Shown: positions 50,672 to 63,349, counted from the first letter of the stretch. The stretch: DNA of 64,000 bases from Candidatus Nitricoxidireducens bremensis (GCA_030247725.1 JAOTRT010000004.1:357596-421595); one strand, 5' to 3'. The notes: generated by a model from the letters alone, not told the origin. A program made the numbers and translations.

Positions 50672-51721
50672 CTACCTGAGGCTTTTCATGTCGATGACGA
50701 AGCGGTACTTCACGTCGCCCTTGAGCATCCGCTCGTAGGCGGTATTGATGTAATCCATGGCAATAACCTCGATGTCCGAGACGATGCCGTGCTCCACGCA
50801 GAAGTCCAGCATCTCCTGGGTTTCCCGGATGCCGCCGATGAGGGAGCCCGCCAGCTGTCGCCGCTTGAGGATCAGGTTGAAGACGTTGGGCGAGGGATGG
50901 GCTTCCGCCGGCGCGCCGACGAGGGTCATGGTGCCGTCGCGCTTGAGCAACTGCAGGTAGGCGTCCAGGTTGTGGGGGGCGGCAACCGTGTTGAGGATGA
51001 GGTCGAGCCGGTTGGCGCGGGCGCCCATCTGGGCCGGGTCCGTGGAGATGCAGACCTCGTCGGCCCCCAGACGCTTGCCGTCGGCGATCTTGCCGGGCGA
51101 GGTGGTAAACAGGGTGACGTGGGCACCCATGGCATGGGCGATCTTGACGCCCATGTGGCCGAGACCGCCGAGGCCGACGATGCCCACCCTGCGGCCGGGC
51201 CCTGCGCCCCAGCGGCGTAGGGGCGAGTAGGTGGTGATGCCGGCGCACAGCAGCGGGGCGACGCTCGCCAGCTGCTTCTCGTCGTGGCGGATGCGCAGCA
51301 CGAAGGATTCCTTGACGACAATGGTCTGCGCGTAGCCGCCGTAGGTGTTCTCGCCGCCGAACAGGGGGCCGTTGTAGGTGCCGGTGAAGCCGTTCTCGCA
51401 GTACTGCTCTTCTCCGTCACTGCAGGAAGTGCAGTGACCGCAGCTGTCGACCATGCAACCCACGCCGACCAGATCGCCCGCCTTGAATCCTCCGACGCGA
51501 TCTCCCACGGCGACGACTCGCCCGACGATCTCGTGCCCCGGAACCGAGGGATACAGGGTATTCCTCCATTCGTTGCGCGCCGTGTGCAGGTCGGAATGGC
51601 AGACGCCGCAGTACAGGATCGCTATCTGCACGTCTTCCGGCCCAGGAATCCGGCGCTGAAGTTCGAACGGCACCAAGGGGCTGGTGGCATTCTGGGCGGC
51701 ATAGGCTTTGGTCTTGATCAT
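50672..51721 (-). CDS. zinc-dependent alcohol dehydrogenase (YahK/AdhA-like)
   Basis: A 349-residue medium-chain dehydrogenase of the NADPH-dependent cinnamyl-type subgroup. Catalytic zinc ligands are in GVCHSD and GHEIVG; the structural zinc Cys set is CGHCTSCSDGEEQYC. The nucleotide-binding motif is GLGGLGHMG. It reduces aldehydes in the cytoplasm. The ATG at 51719-51721 has GGAGGG upstream; the open frame extends further but lacks support. Not part of an obvious operon. Confidence 0.93.
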   Translation of the reverse strand: MIKTKAYAAQNATSPLVPFELQRRIPGPEDVQIAILYCGVCHSDLHTARNEWRNTLYPSVPGHEIVGRVVAVGDRVGGFKAGDLVGVGCMVDSCGHCTSCSDGEEQYCENGFTGTYNGPLFGGENTYGGYAQTIVVKESFVLRIRHDEKQLASVAPLLCAGITTYSPLRRWGAGPGRRVGIVGLGGLGHMGVKIAHAMGAHVTLFTTSPGKIADGKRLGADEVCISTDPAQMGARANRLDLILNTVAAPHNLDAYLQLLKRDGTMTLVGAPAEAHPSPNVFNLILKRRQLAGSLIGGIRETQEMLDFCVEHGIVSDIEVIAMDYINTAYERMLKGDVKYRFVIDMKSLR

Positions 51722-51821
51722 GTCGGAACCCTCCAAGGGAAGGCCGACTATCGCCCACGGAGGCGATTCAAGCAAGCCTGCAACAGCAGAGGGGCCTGCG
51801 GGAACGGCAGGCCAGACGGAC

Positions 51822-52619
51822 TCAGACCGGCGGTGGCTTCCCCGCCTGGCGCGGGCAGGCCGGCAACTTGGCGCCATCCGCTGCCACAGCATGTCTGGCG
51901 AATTCCCGCCGTAGCGTCGCCACGGCTGCGCCAAGCAGCTGGCTGACCCGCGCGGCCGTCAGCCGCATCAGCCCGGCAATCTCCTTCTGGCTCAATCCGT
52001 AGGCAAAGTGCAATTCGGCGGCAAACCGCTGCTTTTCGGGCATGGCCTCCACCGCCGACCAGATGCGCTGGAGCAACTGACGGCTCTCCGCCACGTCCTG
52101 CGCCGACGGACTGTAGGCCGCGGCAATGCTCTCCACGGCATTGACCGAGCCATCGCCAATCTCGCCGAAGAACACCAGCGTGCCGCAATACTCGTCCCGC
52201 AGGATGGCCGCCAATTCCCGCGGCTCGATTTCCAGACGCTGGGCGAGTTGACCGAGGGTTTGCTGACCATGCCGGGTTTCCGCAGCTGCCACCAGCGTCC
52301 GGATCGCCTTCGCACGGCTACGCGCGCGCCGCGAAAGCCAGTCGGACACCCGCAGGCCGTCGATCATGGCGCCGCGGATGCGCTGCCGCGCCAGGGCCTC
52401 GAACTGCGGGGCGCCCAACTCCTGGTAACGGTCGGCGGTCTCAACCAAAGCGAGCATGCCGTCCTGCACGAGCTCATCGCGATCCACACGGGGCGGCAAG
52501 CGGCGCGAAAGCCCGGATGCAATGGTTCGCACCATGCCCATGTAGGAAGCGGATCGGTCGGTCTTTCCGGGCTTTCTGCCGGAACTATTGCGACTGGAGG
52601 AAGCTATCGGATTGCCCAT
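51822..52619 (-). CDS. FliA-like sigma factor
   Basis: A 265-residue sigma-70-family protein closest to FliA/WhiG. Region 2 includes RDELVQDGMLALVETADRY and RIRGAMIDGLR; region 4 is LHFAYGLSQKEIAGLMRLTAARVSQLL. It has N- and C-terminal extensions rich in basic residues and Pro. No flagellar genes lie in this window, so it may be an orphan paralogue with another regulon. Confidence 0.88.
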   Translation of the reverse strand: MGNPIASSSRNSSGRKPGKTDRSASYMGMVRTIASGLSRRLPPRVDRDELVQDGMLALVETADRYQELGAPQFEALARQRIRGAMIDGLRVSDWLSRRARSRAKAIRTLVAAAETRHGQQTLGQLAQRLEIEPRELAAILRDEYCGTLVFFGEIGDGSVNAVESIAAAYSPSAQDVAESRQLLQRIWSAVEAMPEKQRFAAELHFAYGLSQKEIAGLMRLTAARVSQLLGAAVATLRREFARHAVAADGAKLPACPRQAGKPPPV

Positions 52620-52748
52620 GTCGTTCTCTCGGACTTGGAGCGGAAGTGGCGGCGCAATACCTGCCGTGTCTCGGGCAGCTGGCTGGCAGGGTCATCCGAC
52701 CTCAGCCCCTTTAGCTTTGCGCCGCCGGCTTTCGCCGGGTTTGCCTGA

Positions 52749-52774
52749 TAGTCAATCTGATTGACGATTGACTA
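52749..52774. promoter_or_regulatory. overlapping palindromes upstream of the Crp-family gene
   Basis: TAGTCAATC (52749-52757) pairs with GATTGACTA (52766-52774), and an inner GTCAATC-T-GATTGAC (52751-52765) overlaps it. Three GATTGAC-type half-sites lie 71-96 bases before the start codon. Probably an autoregulatory operator. Confidence 0.6.
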
Positions 52775-52844
52775 TTACCTGTTACGATCTTATTCCCCGT
52801 GGCGTCCTTTACCATGGGATTTTTCTGCAGCGAGCGAGGACTGG

Positions 52845-53489
52845 ATGGCTGATCTGGATGTTTCCCTACTTTCGGCGGTCTGCACGCCCCCCTTTGCCGA
52901 ACTGGCGAAGCTGGGCAAGATCGAACGCTATCCGCGCAAGTGCCTGATCGTGCGCGAAGGCGCCATCGGCACCTCCCTCTTCATTCTGCTGGAGGGGCAC
53001 ATCCGCATCTTCATGAACGGCGACGACGAACGGCGTTTCGTCATCGGCACCTATGGCCCCGGAACAATGTTCGGCGAAGTGGCTCTCGACGGCGGACCCC
53101 GCACGGCTTCGGTGGAGGCCATCAGCGACGTGGCCTGCTCCGTGGTCCAGTATGCGGGCCTCAAGGCCCATCTGGAGAAGAACCCCCAGTTCGCGATGGT
53201 GTTGCTCAACGAACTGATCGCCCGCAGCCGCGCCACCTCCCGGCGCATGAAGGGCCTGGCCCTGTCGTCCGTATATCAGCGCTTCCGCGCGCTGGTGGAG
53301 ACGGAGGCCACGATACAGCAGGGAGAAAGAGTGCTGGGCCCGGACTGGCCCCAGCAGGAAATCGCCAATCGGCTCGGCTCCTCCCGCGACATGGTCACGC
53401 GCATTTTCCGCGAGCTGACCAAGGGCGGCTACATCCAATCGAGCCGCGGCACCACCCGCGTGCTCAAGCCGCTGCCGGAAGCCTGGTAG
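52845..53489 (+). CDS. Crp/Fnr-family transcriptional regulator
   Basis: A 214-residue regulator with an N-terminal cyclic-nucleotide-type beta-roll (GEVALDGGPRTASV) and a C-terminal winged helix with recognition helix SSRDMVTRIFREL. There is no FNR-type Cys cluster at the N-terminus, and the recognition helix resembles Crp more than FNR/Dnr. The ATG has GCGAGGA upstream; the longer open frame from 52761 crosses the operator. It may not be the regulator of the FNR/DNR boxes in this window. Confidence 0.9.
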   Translation: MADLDVSLLSAVCTPPFAELAKLGKIERYPRKCLIVREGAIGTSLFILLEGHIRIFMNGDDERRFVIGTYGPGTMFGEVALDGGPRTASVEAISDVACSVVQYAGLKAHLEKNPQFAMVLLNELIARSRATSRRMKGLALSSVYQRFRALVETEATIQQGERVLGPDWPQQEIANRLGSSRDMVTRIFRELTKGGYIQSSRGTTRVLKPLPEAW

Positions 53490-53513
53490 CCCGGCGCCAG
53501 CGGCACCCTGCCA

Positions 53514-53894
53514 TCACTTGGCGGCGGCCTCTGCCGGCTTTGCGCAGCCGCTGAAGGCGAGGGTGCCGCCGTCGCTGAGGGTCGCGGTGTCGCCGCCCAT
53601 CTCCAGGATGGCCTTGCCGTTGCCGTAGGTGCCGCCGCCGGTCTGCCGGTCGAGGCGGAACTCCCGGTCGGCGAGGATCACCCAGGCGCTGGCGCCATCC
53701 TCGATGGAACGCACGTAGAAGCGCTTGCCGCCGGCACACTTGTATTCGAGGGCATTCGCGGGAACCCGGGACCGCTCGGGAGTCTTGTCGTCGCCAAAGG
53801 GCCAGACGCTCTTCATGCTCATGTTGCCGCAGGCGCCGAGAACCAGGGCGGCAGCACAGACCGGCAGGGTCTTGAGGATGGATCGGGGATTCAT
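53514..53894 (-). CDS. MliC-type lysozyme-inhibitor lipoprotein
   Basis: A 126-residue lipoprotein (lipobox VLGAC, Cys near 20). The mature domain shows the MliC pattern: [12 protein letters not shown], a Gly-rich [12 protein letters not shown] segment and [10 protein letters not shown], ending in a Cys. MliC proteins inhibit c-type lysozyme at the outer membrane. The ATG at 53892-53894 is picked for its lipoprotein signal. Confidence 0.75.
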   Translation of the reverse strand: MNPRSILKTLPVCAAALVLGACGNMSMKSVWPFGDDKTPERSRVPANALEYKCAGGKRFYVRSIEDGASAWVILADREFRLDRQTGGGTYGNGKAILEMGGDTATLSDGGTLAFSGCAKPAEAAAK

Positions 53895-54028
53895 GGGCAT
53901 CGGGGTCCGGATTTCGAAGGCCGCCATGTTGCCATAATTCCCGGCTGTCGCTTCCCGCCGGGCTAAAATGGCGGCCCGCCGCACCCGGCTCGGCCCCGCC
54001 GGCCGGGGATCGTACCCCACTCCCCCCC

Positions 54029-56156
<2,128 letters not shown>

Positions 56157-56207
56157 TACAATTGCCCGCTTTCTTTAGCCTTTTCCCGTAAACAAGGAGA
56201 AACCAGC

Positions 56208-56549
56208 GTGCTGATTTCCAATGCCTACGCCCAAGCGGCCGGCGCCTCTGCCGATCCCTCCGGCGGCCTCATGGGCCTGCTGCCCATCGTCCTGATGTTC
56301 GTCGTGCTGTGGTTCCTGATGATCCGGCCCCAGATGAAGAAGGCCAAGGAACACCAGAAGATGGTGTCCGAACTGCAGAAGGGCGACGAAGTCGTCACCC
56401 AGGGCGGCATGGCCGGCCGCATCGTCAAGGTCGGCGAGAACTTCATCACCGTCGAAGTCGGCACCCTCAAGGACGCCCCCGTCGAAGTCGTCATCCAGAA
56501 GCAGGCCATCGGCGCCCTGCTGCCCAAGGGCACCCTCAAGTCGCTCTAA
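56208..56549 (+). CDS. yajC: YajC, SecDF accessory protein
   Basis: A 113-residue protein with a single membrane helix (LMGLLPIVLMFVVLWFLMIR) and a YajC-type basic cytoplasmic domain, starting KEHQKMVSELQKGDEVVTQGG. It starts with GTG and has AAGGAG upstream. It assists SecDF-YajC in protein export. Confidence 0.95.
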   Translation: MLISNAYAQAAGASADPSGGLMGLLPIVLMFVVLWFLMIRPQMKKAKEHQKMVSELQKGDEVVTQGGMAGRIVKVGENFITVEVGTLKDAPVEVVIQKQAIGALLPKGTLKSL

Positions 56550-56594
56550 TCGTTCTCTCGGGCCGGCGCCGTGCGCCGGCCTTCGGTGCTTGCC

Positions 56595-58502
56595 ATGAAC
56601 CGCTATCCCCTCTGGAAGAACGTCACGGTGATCGTCGCCGTGGTGCTCGGCCTGCTCTACACCCTGCCGAATTTCTTCGGTGAAGTTCCCGCCGTCCAGG
56701 TTTCGAGCGTCAAGGCGACGATCAAGATCGAGCCCAAGCTCCTGTCCCGCATCGAGGACGTGCTGAAGGCCGCCGCCATCCCCAACAACGGCCTCTTCGC
56801 CGACACCAACAGCATCCGCGTCCGCCTGGCCGACACCGACGCCCAGCTCAAGGCCAAGGACGCCATCGAGAAGGCCCTCAACCCCGATCCCAGCGACGCC
56901 TCCTACAGCGTCGCCCTCAACCTGCTGTCGGCCTCGCCCCAGTGGCTGTCCGGCATGCACGCGCTGCCCATGTACCTGGGCCTCGACCTGCGCGGCGGCG
57001 TGCACTTCCTGCTCCAGGTGGACATGAAGGGCGCCCTCACCAAGCGCCTCGACGCCACCGCCGCCGACCTGCGCTCCCTGCTGCGCGACAAGACCGTGCG
57101 TCATGCCGGCATCGGCCGCGACGGCCAGGCCGTGGTCATCAAGTTCCGCGACGCGGAAACCCAGGCCAAGGCTCGCGACGTCATCCTCGACACCCAGCCG
57201 GCCGCCATGGCCGGCAAGGCCACCCAGGCCGACCTCGTCATCGCCGAGAGCGCCGAAGGCGGCGACTTCCGCCTGACCCTCACCCTGTCCGAGGCTGCCC
57301 AGAAGCGGGTCCAGGAGATGGCCGTCAAGCAGAACATCGGCACCCTGCACAACCGCATCAACGAACTCGGCGTCGCCGAACCGGTGATCCAGCAACAGGG
57401 CGCCGACCGTATCGTCGTGCAGCTTCCCGGCGTACAGGACACCGCCAAGGCCAAGGACATCCTCGGCCGCACCGCCACCCTGGAACTGCGCATGGTGGAC
57501 GACGAGGCGAGCGCCAATCCGGCTGTCATGGAATTGGCCGCCAAGGGCCAGCCGCCCGTCGGCACCGAGTACTACGTCGAACGCGGCGGACGCGGCCTGC
57601 TGGTGAGGAAGCAGGTCATGCTCACCGGCGAGCGCCTCACCGACGCCCAGCCCGGCTTCGACAACCAGAGCCACGAGCCGGCGGTGCACCTGACCCTCGA
57701 CTCGGCCGGCGCCCGTGTCTTCAAGGACCTGACGCGGGAAAACGTCGGCAAGCGCATGGCCATCCTGCTGGTCGAGAAAGGCAAGGGCGAAGTCGTCACG
57801 GCGCCGGTCATCCGCAGCGAGATCGGCGGCGGACGCGTGCAAATTTCCGGCCGCATGAGCACGGTAGAGGCCAACGACGTCGCCCTGCTGCTGCGCGCCG
57901 GTTCCCTGGCGGCCCCGATGGAGATCATCGAGGAACGCACCATCGGCCCCAGCCTCGGTGCCGACAACATCAAGAAGGGCTTCGACTCGACCCTGTGGGG
58001 TTTCACCGCCATCGCCACCTTCATGGTCGCCTATTACCTGCTGTTCGGCCTCGTCTCCGTGCTGGCGCTGTCGGCCAACCTGCTGTTCCTGATCGCGCTG
58101 CTGTCGCTGCTGCAGGCAACGCTGACGCTACCGGGCATCGCCGCCATCGCCCTCACCCTGGGCATGGCCATCGACGCCAACGTGCTCATCAACGAGCGCG
58201 TACGCGAGGAACTTCGCAACGGCAGCACACCCCAGGCCGCCATCACGGCAGGCTACGAACGCGCCTGGGGAACCATTCTGGACTCCAACGTGACGACCCT
58301 GATCGCCGGCATCGCCTTGCTGATCTTCGGTTCGGGTCCGGTGCGCGGCTTCGCCGTGGTGCACTGCCTGGGCATCCTGACCTCGATCTTCAGCTCGGTG
58401 GTGGTGTCCCGCGCCCTCGTCAATCTCATCTACGGCCGCCGCAGGAAACTTGCCGCCCTGTCCATCGGACAGGTCTGGAAGCCCGGCGTCGAAACCAAGT
58501 AA
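56595..58502 (+). CDS. secD: protein-export membrane protein SecD
   Basis: A 635-residue Sec accessory protein with one N-terminal helix, a large periplasmic P1 domain (GLDLRGGVHFLLQVD near residue 130) and five C-terminal helices with the proton-path Asp in GMAIDANVLINERVREE. Together with SecF it uses the proton gradient to help complete translocation. The ATG at 56595 gives MNRYPLWKN, the family start. Confidence 0.97.
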   Translation: MNRYPLWKNVTVIVAVVLGLLYTLPNFFGEVPAVQVSSVKATIKIEPKLLSRIEDVLKAAAIPNNGLFADTNSIRVRLADTDAQLKAKDAIEKALNPDPSDASYSVALNLLSASPQWLSGMHALPMYLGLDLRGGVHFLLQVDMKGALTKRLDATAADLRSLLRDKTVRHAGIGRDGQAVVIKFRDAETQAKARDVILDTQPAAMAGKATQADLVIAESAEGGDFRLTLTLSEAAQKRVQEMAVKQNIGTLHNRINELGVAEPVIQQQGADRIVVQLPGVQDTAKAKDILGRTATLELRMVDDEASANPAVMELAAKGQPPVGTEYYVERGGRGLLVRKQVMLTGERLTDAQPGFDNQSHEPAVHLTLDSAGARVFKDLTRENVGKRMAILLVEKGKGEVVTAPVIRSEIGGGRVQISGRMSTVEANDVALLLRAGSLAAPMEIIEERTIGPSLGADNIKKGFDSTLWGFTAIATFMVAYYLLFGLVSVLALSANLLFLIALLSLLQATLTLPGIAAIALTLGMAIDANVLINERVREELRNGSTPQAAITAGYERAWGTILDSNVTTLIAGIALLIFGSGPVRGFAVVHCLGILTSIFSSVVVSRALVNLIYGRRRKLAALSIGQVWKPGVETK

Positions 58503-58515
58503 CCGGGGCAGCCTC

Positions 58516-59475
58516 ATGGAATTCTTCCGCATCCGCAAAGACATCCCCTTCATGCGCCATGCGCTGGTGTTCAACGTCATCTCGTTGATCACCTTCGTCC
58601 TGGCCGTGGTGTTCCTCGCCACCAAGGGCCTGCATTTCTCCGTCGAGTTCACCGGCGGTACGCTGATGGAAGTCGGCTACAGCCAGCCGCCCGACCTGGA
58701 GAAGCTGCGCTCGAAACTGGTGGCGGACGGCTTCAGCGATCCCCAGGTGCAGAACTTCGGCTCCTCCCGCGACGTGCTGATCCGCGTACCCATCGCCAAG
58801 GATACCGAGTCAGCCAAAGTGGGCGAACGCGTCATGGCCTCCCTGACCGGCACGGCCGAGGCTGCCGCCAACCCGCCCCAGCTCAAGCGCGTCGAGTTCG
58901 TCGGTCCCCAGGTGGGCAAGGAGCTGGCCTCCGACGGTGCCCTCGCCCTGCTGCTGGTGGTGATCGGCATCGTCATCTATCTGGCGATCCGCTTCGAGTG
59001 GCGCTTCGCCGTCTCGGCCATCATCGCCAACCTGCACGACGTGGTGATCATCCTCGGCTTCTTCGCCTTCTTCCAGTGGGAGTTCTCCCTGCCGGTGCTG
59101 GCGGCGGTACTGGCCGTGCTCGGCTACTCGGTCAACGAGTCGGTCGTCGTCTTCGACCGGGTGCGCGAGACCTTCAAGAAGACCCGCGGCATGACGACGC
59201 CGGAAGTGCTCAACCACGCCATCACCAGCACCATCTCGCGCACCATCATCACCCACGGCAGCACCCAGATGATGGTCACCTCGATGCTGATCTTCGGCGG
59301 TGCGGCCCTGCACTACTTCGCCCTCGCGCTCACCATCGGCATCCTGTTCGGCATCTACTCCTCCGTTCTCGTCGCCAGCCCGCTGGTCATGTGGCTGGGC
59401 GTCTCCCGCGAGCAGTTCGCGGCGCCGAAGAAGGAAAAGGCGGAGGGCGTCGCCGAGGACGGCGCGTGCGTCTAG
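58516..59475 (+). CDS. secF: protein-export membrane protein SecF
   Basis: A 319-residue partner of SecD with six helices, the SVEFTGGTLMEV segment in the periplasmic part and GYSVNESVVVFDRVRE in the transmembrane core. It starts 13 bases after secD and overlaps the following cytochrome b gene at the GTG start. Confidence 0.97.
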   Translation: MEFFRIRKDIPFMRHALVFNVISLITFVLAVVFLATKGLHFSVEFTGGTLMEVGYSQPPDLEKLRSKLVADGFSDPQVQNFGSSRDVLIRVPIAKDTESAKVGERVMASLTGTAEAAANPPQLKRVEFVGPQVGKELASDGALALLLVVIGIVIYLAIRFEWRFAVSAIIANLHDVVIILGFFAFFQWEFSLPVLAAVLAVLGYSVNESVVVFDRVRETFKKTRGMTTPEVLNHAITSTISRTIITHGSTQMMVTSMLIFGGAALHYFALALTIGILFGIYSSVLVASPLVMWLGVSREQFAAPKKEKAEGVAEDGACV

Positions 59476-60185
59476 ACTCCCGGCGGGACGGAGCGGCGGC
59501 AAGCCGCCTCCGCCTCTGGGACCTGCCGACGCGGCTGTTCCACTGGACCCTCGTGGTCCTCGTCGCCATCGCCTTCGTCAGCGGCTTCAAGGGCGGCAAC
59601 GGCATGGACATCCACGGCAAGGCCGGCATCGGCATCGCCGGCCTGCTGGCCTTCCGTCTCGTCTGGGGCTTCGCCGGCTCCACCTACGCCCGCTTCGCCA
59701 GCTTCGTGCGCGGCCCCGCCGTCATTCGCACCTATCTGCGCGGCGAGTGGCATGGCGTCGGCCACAATCCCCTCGGCGCCCTCTCGGTGCTGGCCCTGCT
59801 GGGCCTGCTGGCCTTCCAGGTCGGCACCGGGCTCTTCGGCAACGACGACATCGCCTTCAACGGCCCGCTGCAGGCCCTGGCCGGCAAGGACACCAGCGAT
59901 CTGCTGACCGGTCTCCATCGCAAATCGCTCTGGCTGTTGCTGGCCCTGGTCGGCCTCCACGTGGCCGCCATCGGCTACTACGCCCGCGCCAAGAAGGAAA
60001 ATCTGGTACGCCCCATGATCACCGGCTGGACGGATGCCCCCCCGGAAGGCGCCCGACCCGCCTCCGGCGGCGGCGTCCTCGCCTTCCTGTTTGCAGTAGC
60101 CGTCGGACTGCTTGCCGCCTGCGCGGCCTCGGGCGCGTTCCTGCCGCCACCACCGCCGCCGGCCGCGTCGTCGCCGGACTGGTAG
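59466..60185 (+). CDS. cytochrome b561-type membrane protein
   Basis: A 239-residue membrane cytochrome b with four to five helices. His residues in RLFHWTL, MDIHGKAG, LLTGLHRKSL and GLHVAAIG are the likely ligands of two haems b. A proline-rich tail follows an additional C-terminal helix. These proteins oxidise quinols or ferrocytochromes; partner unknown, but cytochrome c' lies downstream on the other strand. The start is a GTG inside the end of secF, giving translational coupling. Confidence 0.85.
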   Translation: MRLDSRRDGAAASRLRLWDLPTRLFHWTLVVLVAIAFVSGFKGGNGMDIHGKAGIGIAGLLAFRLVWGFAGSTYARFASFVRGPAVIRTYLRGEWHGVGHNPLGALSVLALLGLLAFQVGTGLFGNDDIAFNGPLQALAGKDTSDLLTGLHRKSLWLLLALVGLHVAAIGYYARAKKENLVRPMITGWTDAPPEGARPASGGGVLAFLFAVAVGLLAACAASGAFLPPPPPPAASSPDW

Positions 60186-60193
60186 AAATAGAA

Positions 60194-60213
60194 CGGCCGC
60201 CCGAGGGCGGCCG
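60194..60213 (+). terminator. hairpin after the cytochrome b561 gene
   Basis: Perfect eight-base arms CGGCCGCC/GGCGGCCG enclose CGAG, directly past the stop codon. There is no T run, so termination would be weak or need Rho. Confidence 0.55.
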
Positions 60214-60241
60214 TACACTGACTACGCCACAAGTTCCGGCG

Positions 60242-60384
60242 GGACTAATCGTCCTGGTTCTACTTGTGGCTTCGGCAGGACTAATCGTCCTGGTTCTACT
60301 TGTGGCTTCGGCCGGCGCTGTGCGCCTTAACTTCGCTCCGCGAAGTTAGCCTGCGCCACAAGCTCCGGCAGGACTAATCGTCCT
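60242..60384. repeat. repeated copies of the 3' end of the cytochrome c' gene
   Basis: GGACTAATCGTCCT occurs at 60242, 60278 and 60371. The first two are in a 36-bp tandem repeat; the third is the real end of cycP (last codons QDD plus TAG). The copies correspond to the last seven or eight codons and stop of cycP on the minus strand, with changed bases. The third copy forms a perfect hairpin. Confidence 0.8.
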
Positions 60385-60844
60385 GCCGGAACTTGTCGTG
60401 GCAGCCCTTGCAGGTTTCGCCGAGCTTGCCGAACTGGGCCTTGATGGCGCCGGCGTCGCCGGTGGCGGCAACCTTGGCCATCTCGTTGGCGGCCTCGTTG
60501 AAGGCCTTGGCGACCTTGCCGACGCCTTCCTTGTCGGTGAACAGTTCCGCTTTCACGCGGGTGTCCTTGTGGCCCTTGCCTTTGTCGGTGCCGGGCTGAT
60601 AGAGGGCGCCCATACCGGAATTGGCGACGGCCTGGATCAGGTTCGCGGCTTGCATCACCTGGTCCTTGTTATAGGTGCCTTCGACGTTGGCCTTGATGCG
60701 CCCCATGCTCCAGGCCAGCGTGTGGTAGGCCGACTGGCGCCAGCGGATCTGGTCCTCGGCCTTGCCGATCACCTGGGCGGAGGCGCCGGCGGCAAGGGTG
60801 CCGAGGGCGATGGTGGCGGCAATGCTCTTGACGGTCAGGTTCAT
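60374..60844 (-). CDS. cycP: cytochrome c'
   Basis: A 156-residue periplasmic class II cytochrome with a signal peptide (ending near ASAQ), a four-helix bundle starting EDQIRWRQSAYHTLAWSMGRI, and the haem motif CKGCH close to the C-terminus. The missing sixth ligand makes cytochromes c' bind NO, so it probably protects the cell from NO made by NirS. It is transcribed alone, convergent to the b561 gene. Confidence 0.96.
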   Translation of the reverse strand: MNLTVKSIAATIALGTLAAGASAQVIGKAEDQIRWRQSAYHTLAWSMGRIKANVEGTYNKDQVMQAANLIQAVANSGMGALYQPGTDKGKGHKDTRVKAELFTDKEGVGKVAKAFNEAANEMAKVAATGDAGAIKAQFGKLGETCKGCHDKFRQDD

Positions 60845-60870
60845 CGTTTTTCTCCTTCTGCGGGTTGGGG

Positions 60871-60891
60871 AAAATCGGCCGGCATGGCCGA
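60871..60891 (-). terminator. terminator after the purB-DUF2322 unit
   Basis: Six-base arms TCGGCC/GGCCGA with a five-base loop are followed on the minus strand by TTTT. It lies between the DUF2322 stop and the cycP start. Confidence 0.7.
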
Positions 60892-60901
60892 CCGGCGGAT
60901 T

Positions 60902-61231
60902 CTAGTCCAGGGCACCGCCGGCGAACACGTGGCGCACGCGCAGCATGCCGCCTTCGGCAGACAGGGTCACGAGGCGATCGATGTTGGGATGCTTGCCCGG
61001 ATGGGCACGGGCATCGGTCGTGTGCTCGGCATAGATGTCGAGGCCCTTCTTCGCCGCCTCGGCGGTGATGGCGCCGTAGAGCTGGCCCAGGTGGTTGTAC
61101 ACCGCCAGGGAACCGGCTTGACCGGGCTTGTTCTCGATGGTGGCGACCACCTGACCCTCGGCATCCAGTAATTCGATGGCGCTGAGGTGGGAGACGCCCG
61201 GCAGGGCCTTGAGGTTTTCCGCAAAGGCCAT
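60902..61231 (-). CDS. DUF2322 family protein
   Basis: A 109-residue soluble protein, apparently of the DUF2322 family found mainly in betaproteobacteria; function unknown. Visible features are HLSAIELLDAEGQVVATIENKPGQ and VYNHLGQLYGAI. It starts two bases after the purB stop, so it is coupled to purB. The ATG at 61229-61231 is chosen; a longer open frame reads into purB. Confidence 0.7.
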   Translation of the reverse strand: MAFAENLKALPGVSHLSAIELLDAEGQVVATIENKPGQAGSLAVYNHLGQLYGAITAEAAKKGLDIYAEHTTDARAHPGKHPNIDRLVTLSAEGGMLRVRHVFAGGALD

Positions 61232-61233
61232 GG

Positions 61234-62631
<1,398 letters not shown>

Positions 62632-62740
62632 CTACCATGCGGGGCATAGGGCCAATCCTCGTACCCTGGCCCGGACAAGGAAGTGGGGGGAGTGTCGGAT
62701 GCTATAATTGCGCCATGTCGCAGCACTCGGTTCCCAGACA

Positions 62741-63349
62741 ATGAAACTCATCGGTTCCCTCACGAGCCCCTACGTCCGCAAGACCCGCATCGTCCTCGCC
62801 GAGAAAAAGATCGAGTACGAGTTCATGCTGGACTCCCCCTGGGTGGAAGGCAATCAGGTTGCCAAGTTCAACCCTCTCGGCAAGATTCCGGTGCTGGTCC
62901 TGGACGACGAAAGCACCCTGTTCGACTCCCGCGTGATCGTCGAGTACCTCGACAACATGACGCCGAACAACAAGCTGCTGCCCGCCTCGGGTCGCGAGCG
63001 CATCACCGTCAAGCGCTGGGAAGCCCTGGCCGACGGCATCTCCGACGCCGCCGCCGCCGCCTTCCTGGAAGCCAAACGTCCCAAGAAGCAGCAGAGCCAG
63101 GAATGGATCGACCGCCAGCGCGGCAAGATCGCCCTGGCCCTGGAATCGATTTCCGAAGAGATCGGCGAGGCCCCCTGGTGCTTCGGCAACAGCATGTGCC
63201 TGGCCGACATCGCCGTCGGCGCGGCGCTGGGCTATCTGGCCTTCCGCTTCCCGGACATCGACTTCCAGGCCCAGCACCCGAACCTGGGTCGCCTCTACGA
63301 GAAGCTGATGCAGCGCCCGTCCTTCCAGGATACGGTGCCCCAAGGCTGA
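62741..63349 (+). CDS. YibF-like glutathione S-transferase
   Basis: A 202-residue GST-fold protein. The thioredoxin-like N-terminal domain has SLTSPYVRKTRIVLAEK with the candidate Ser catalytic residue and NPLGKIPVLVLDDE with the cis-Pro; the DSRVIVEYLD segment binds glutathione. It resembles E. coli YibF over its whole length. TATAAT lies about 33 bases before the start codon. Confidence 0.9.
   Translation: MKLIGSLTSPYVRKTRIVLAEKKIEYEFMLDSPWVEGNQVAKFNPLGKIPVLVLDDESTLFDSRVIVEYLDNMTPNNKLLPASGRERITVKRWEALADGISDAAAAAFLEAKRPKKQQSQEWIDRQRGKIALALESISEEIGEAPWCFGNSMCLADIAVGAALGYLAFRFPDIDFQAQHPNLGRLYEKLMQRPSFQDTVPQG

Noticed and set aside
60194..60384. CRISPR-like array between the b561 and cycP genes
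   Set aside because: Only three short units with unequal spacing, and the units are copies of the cycP gene end.
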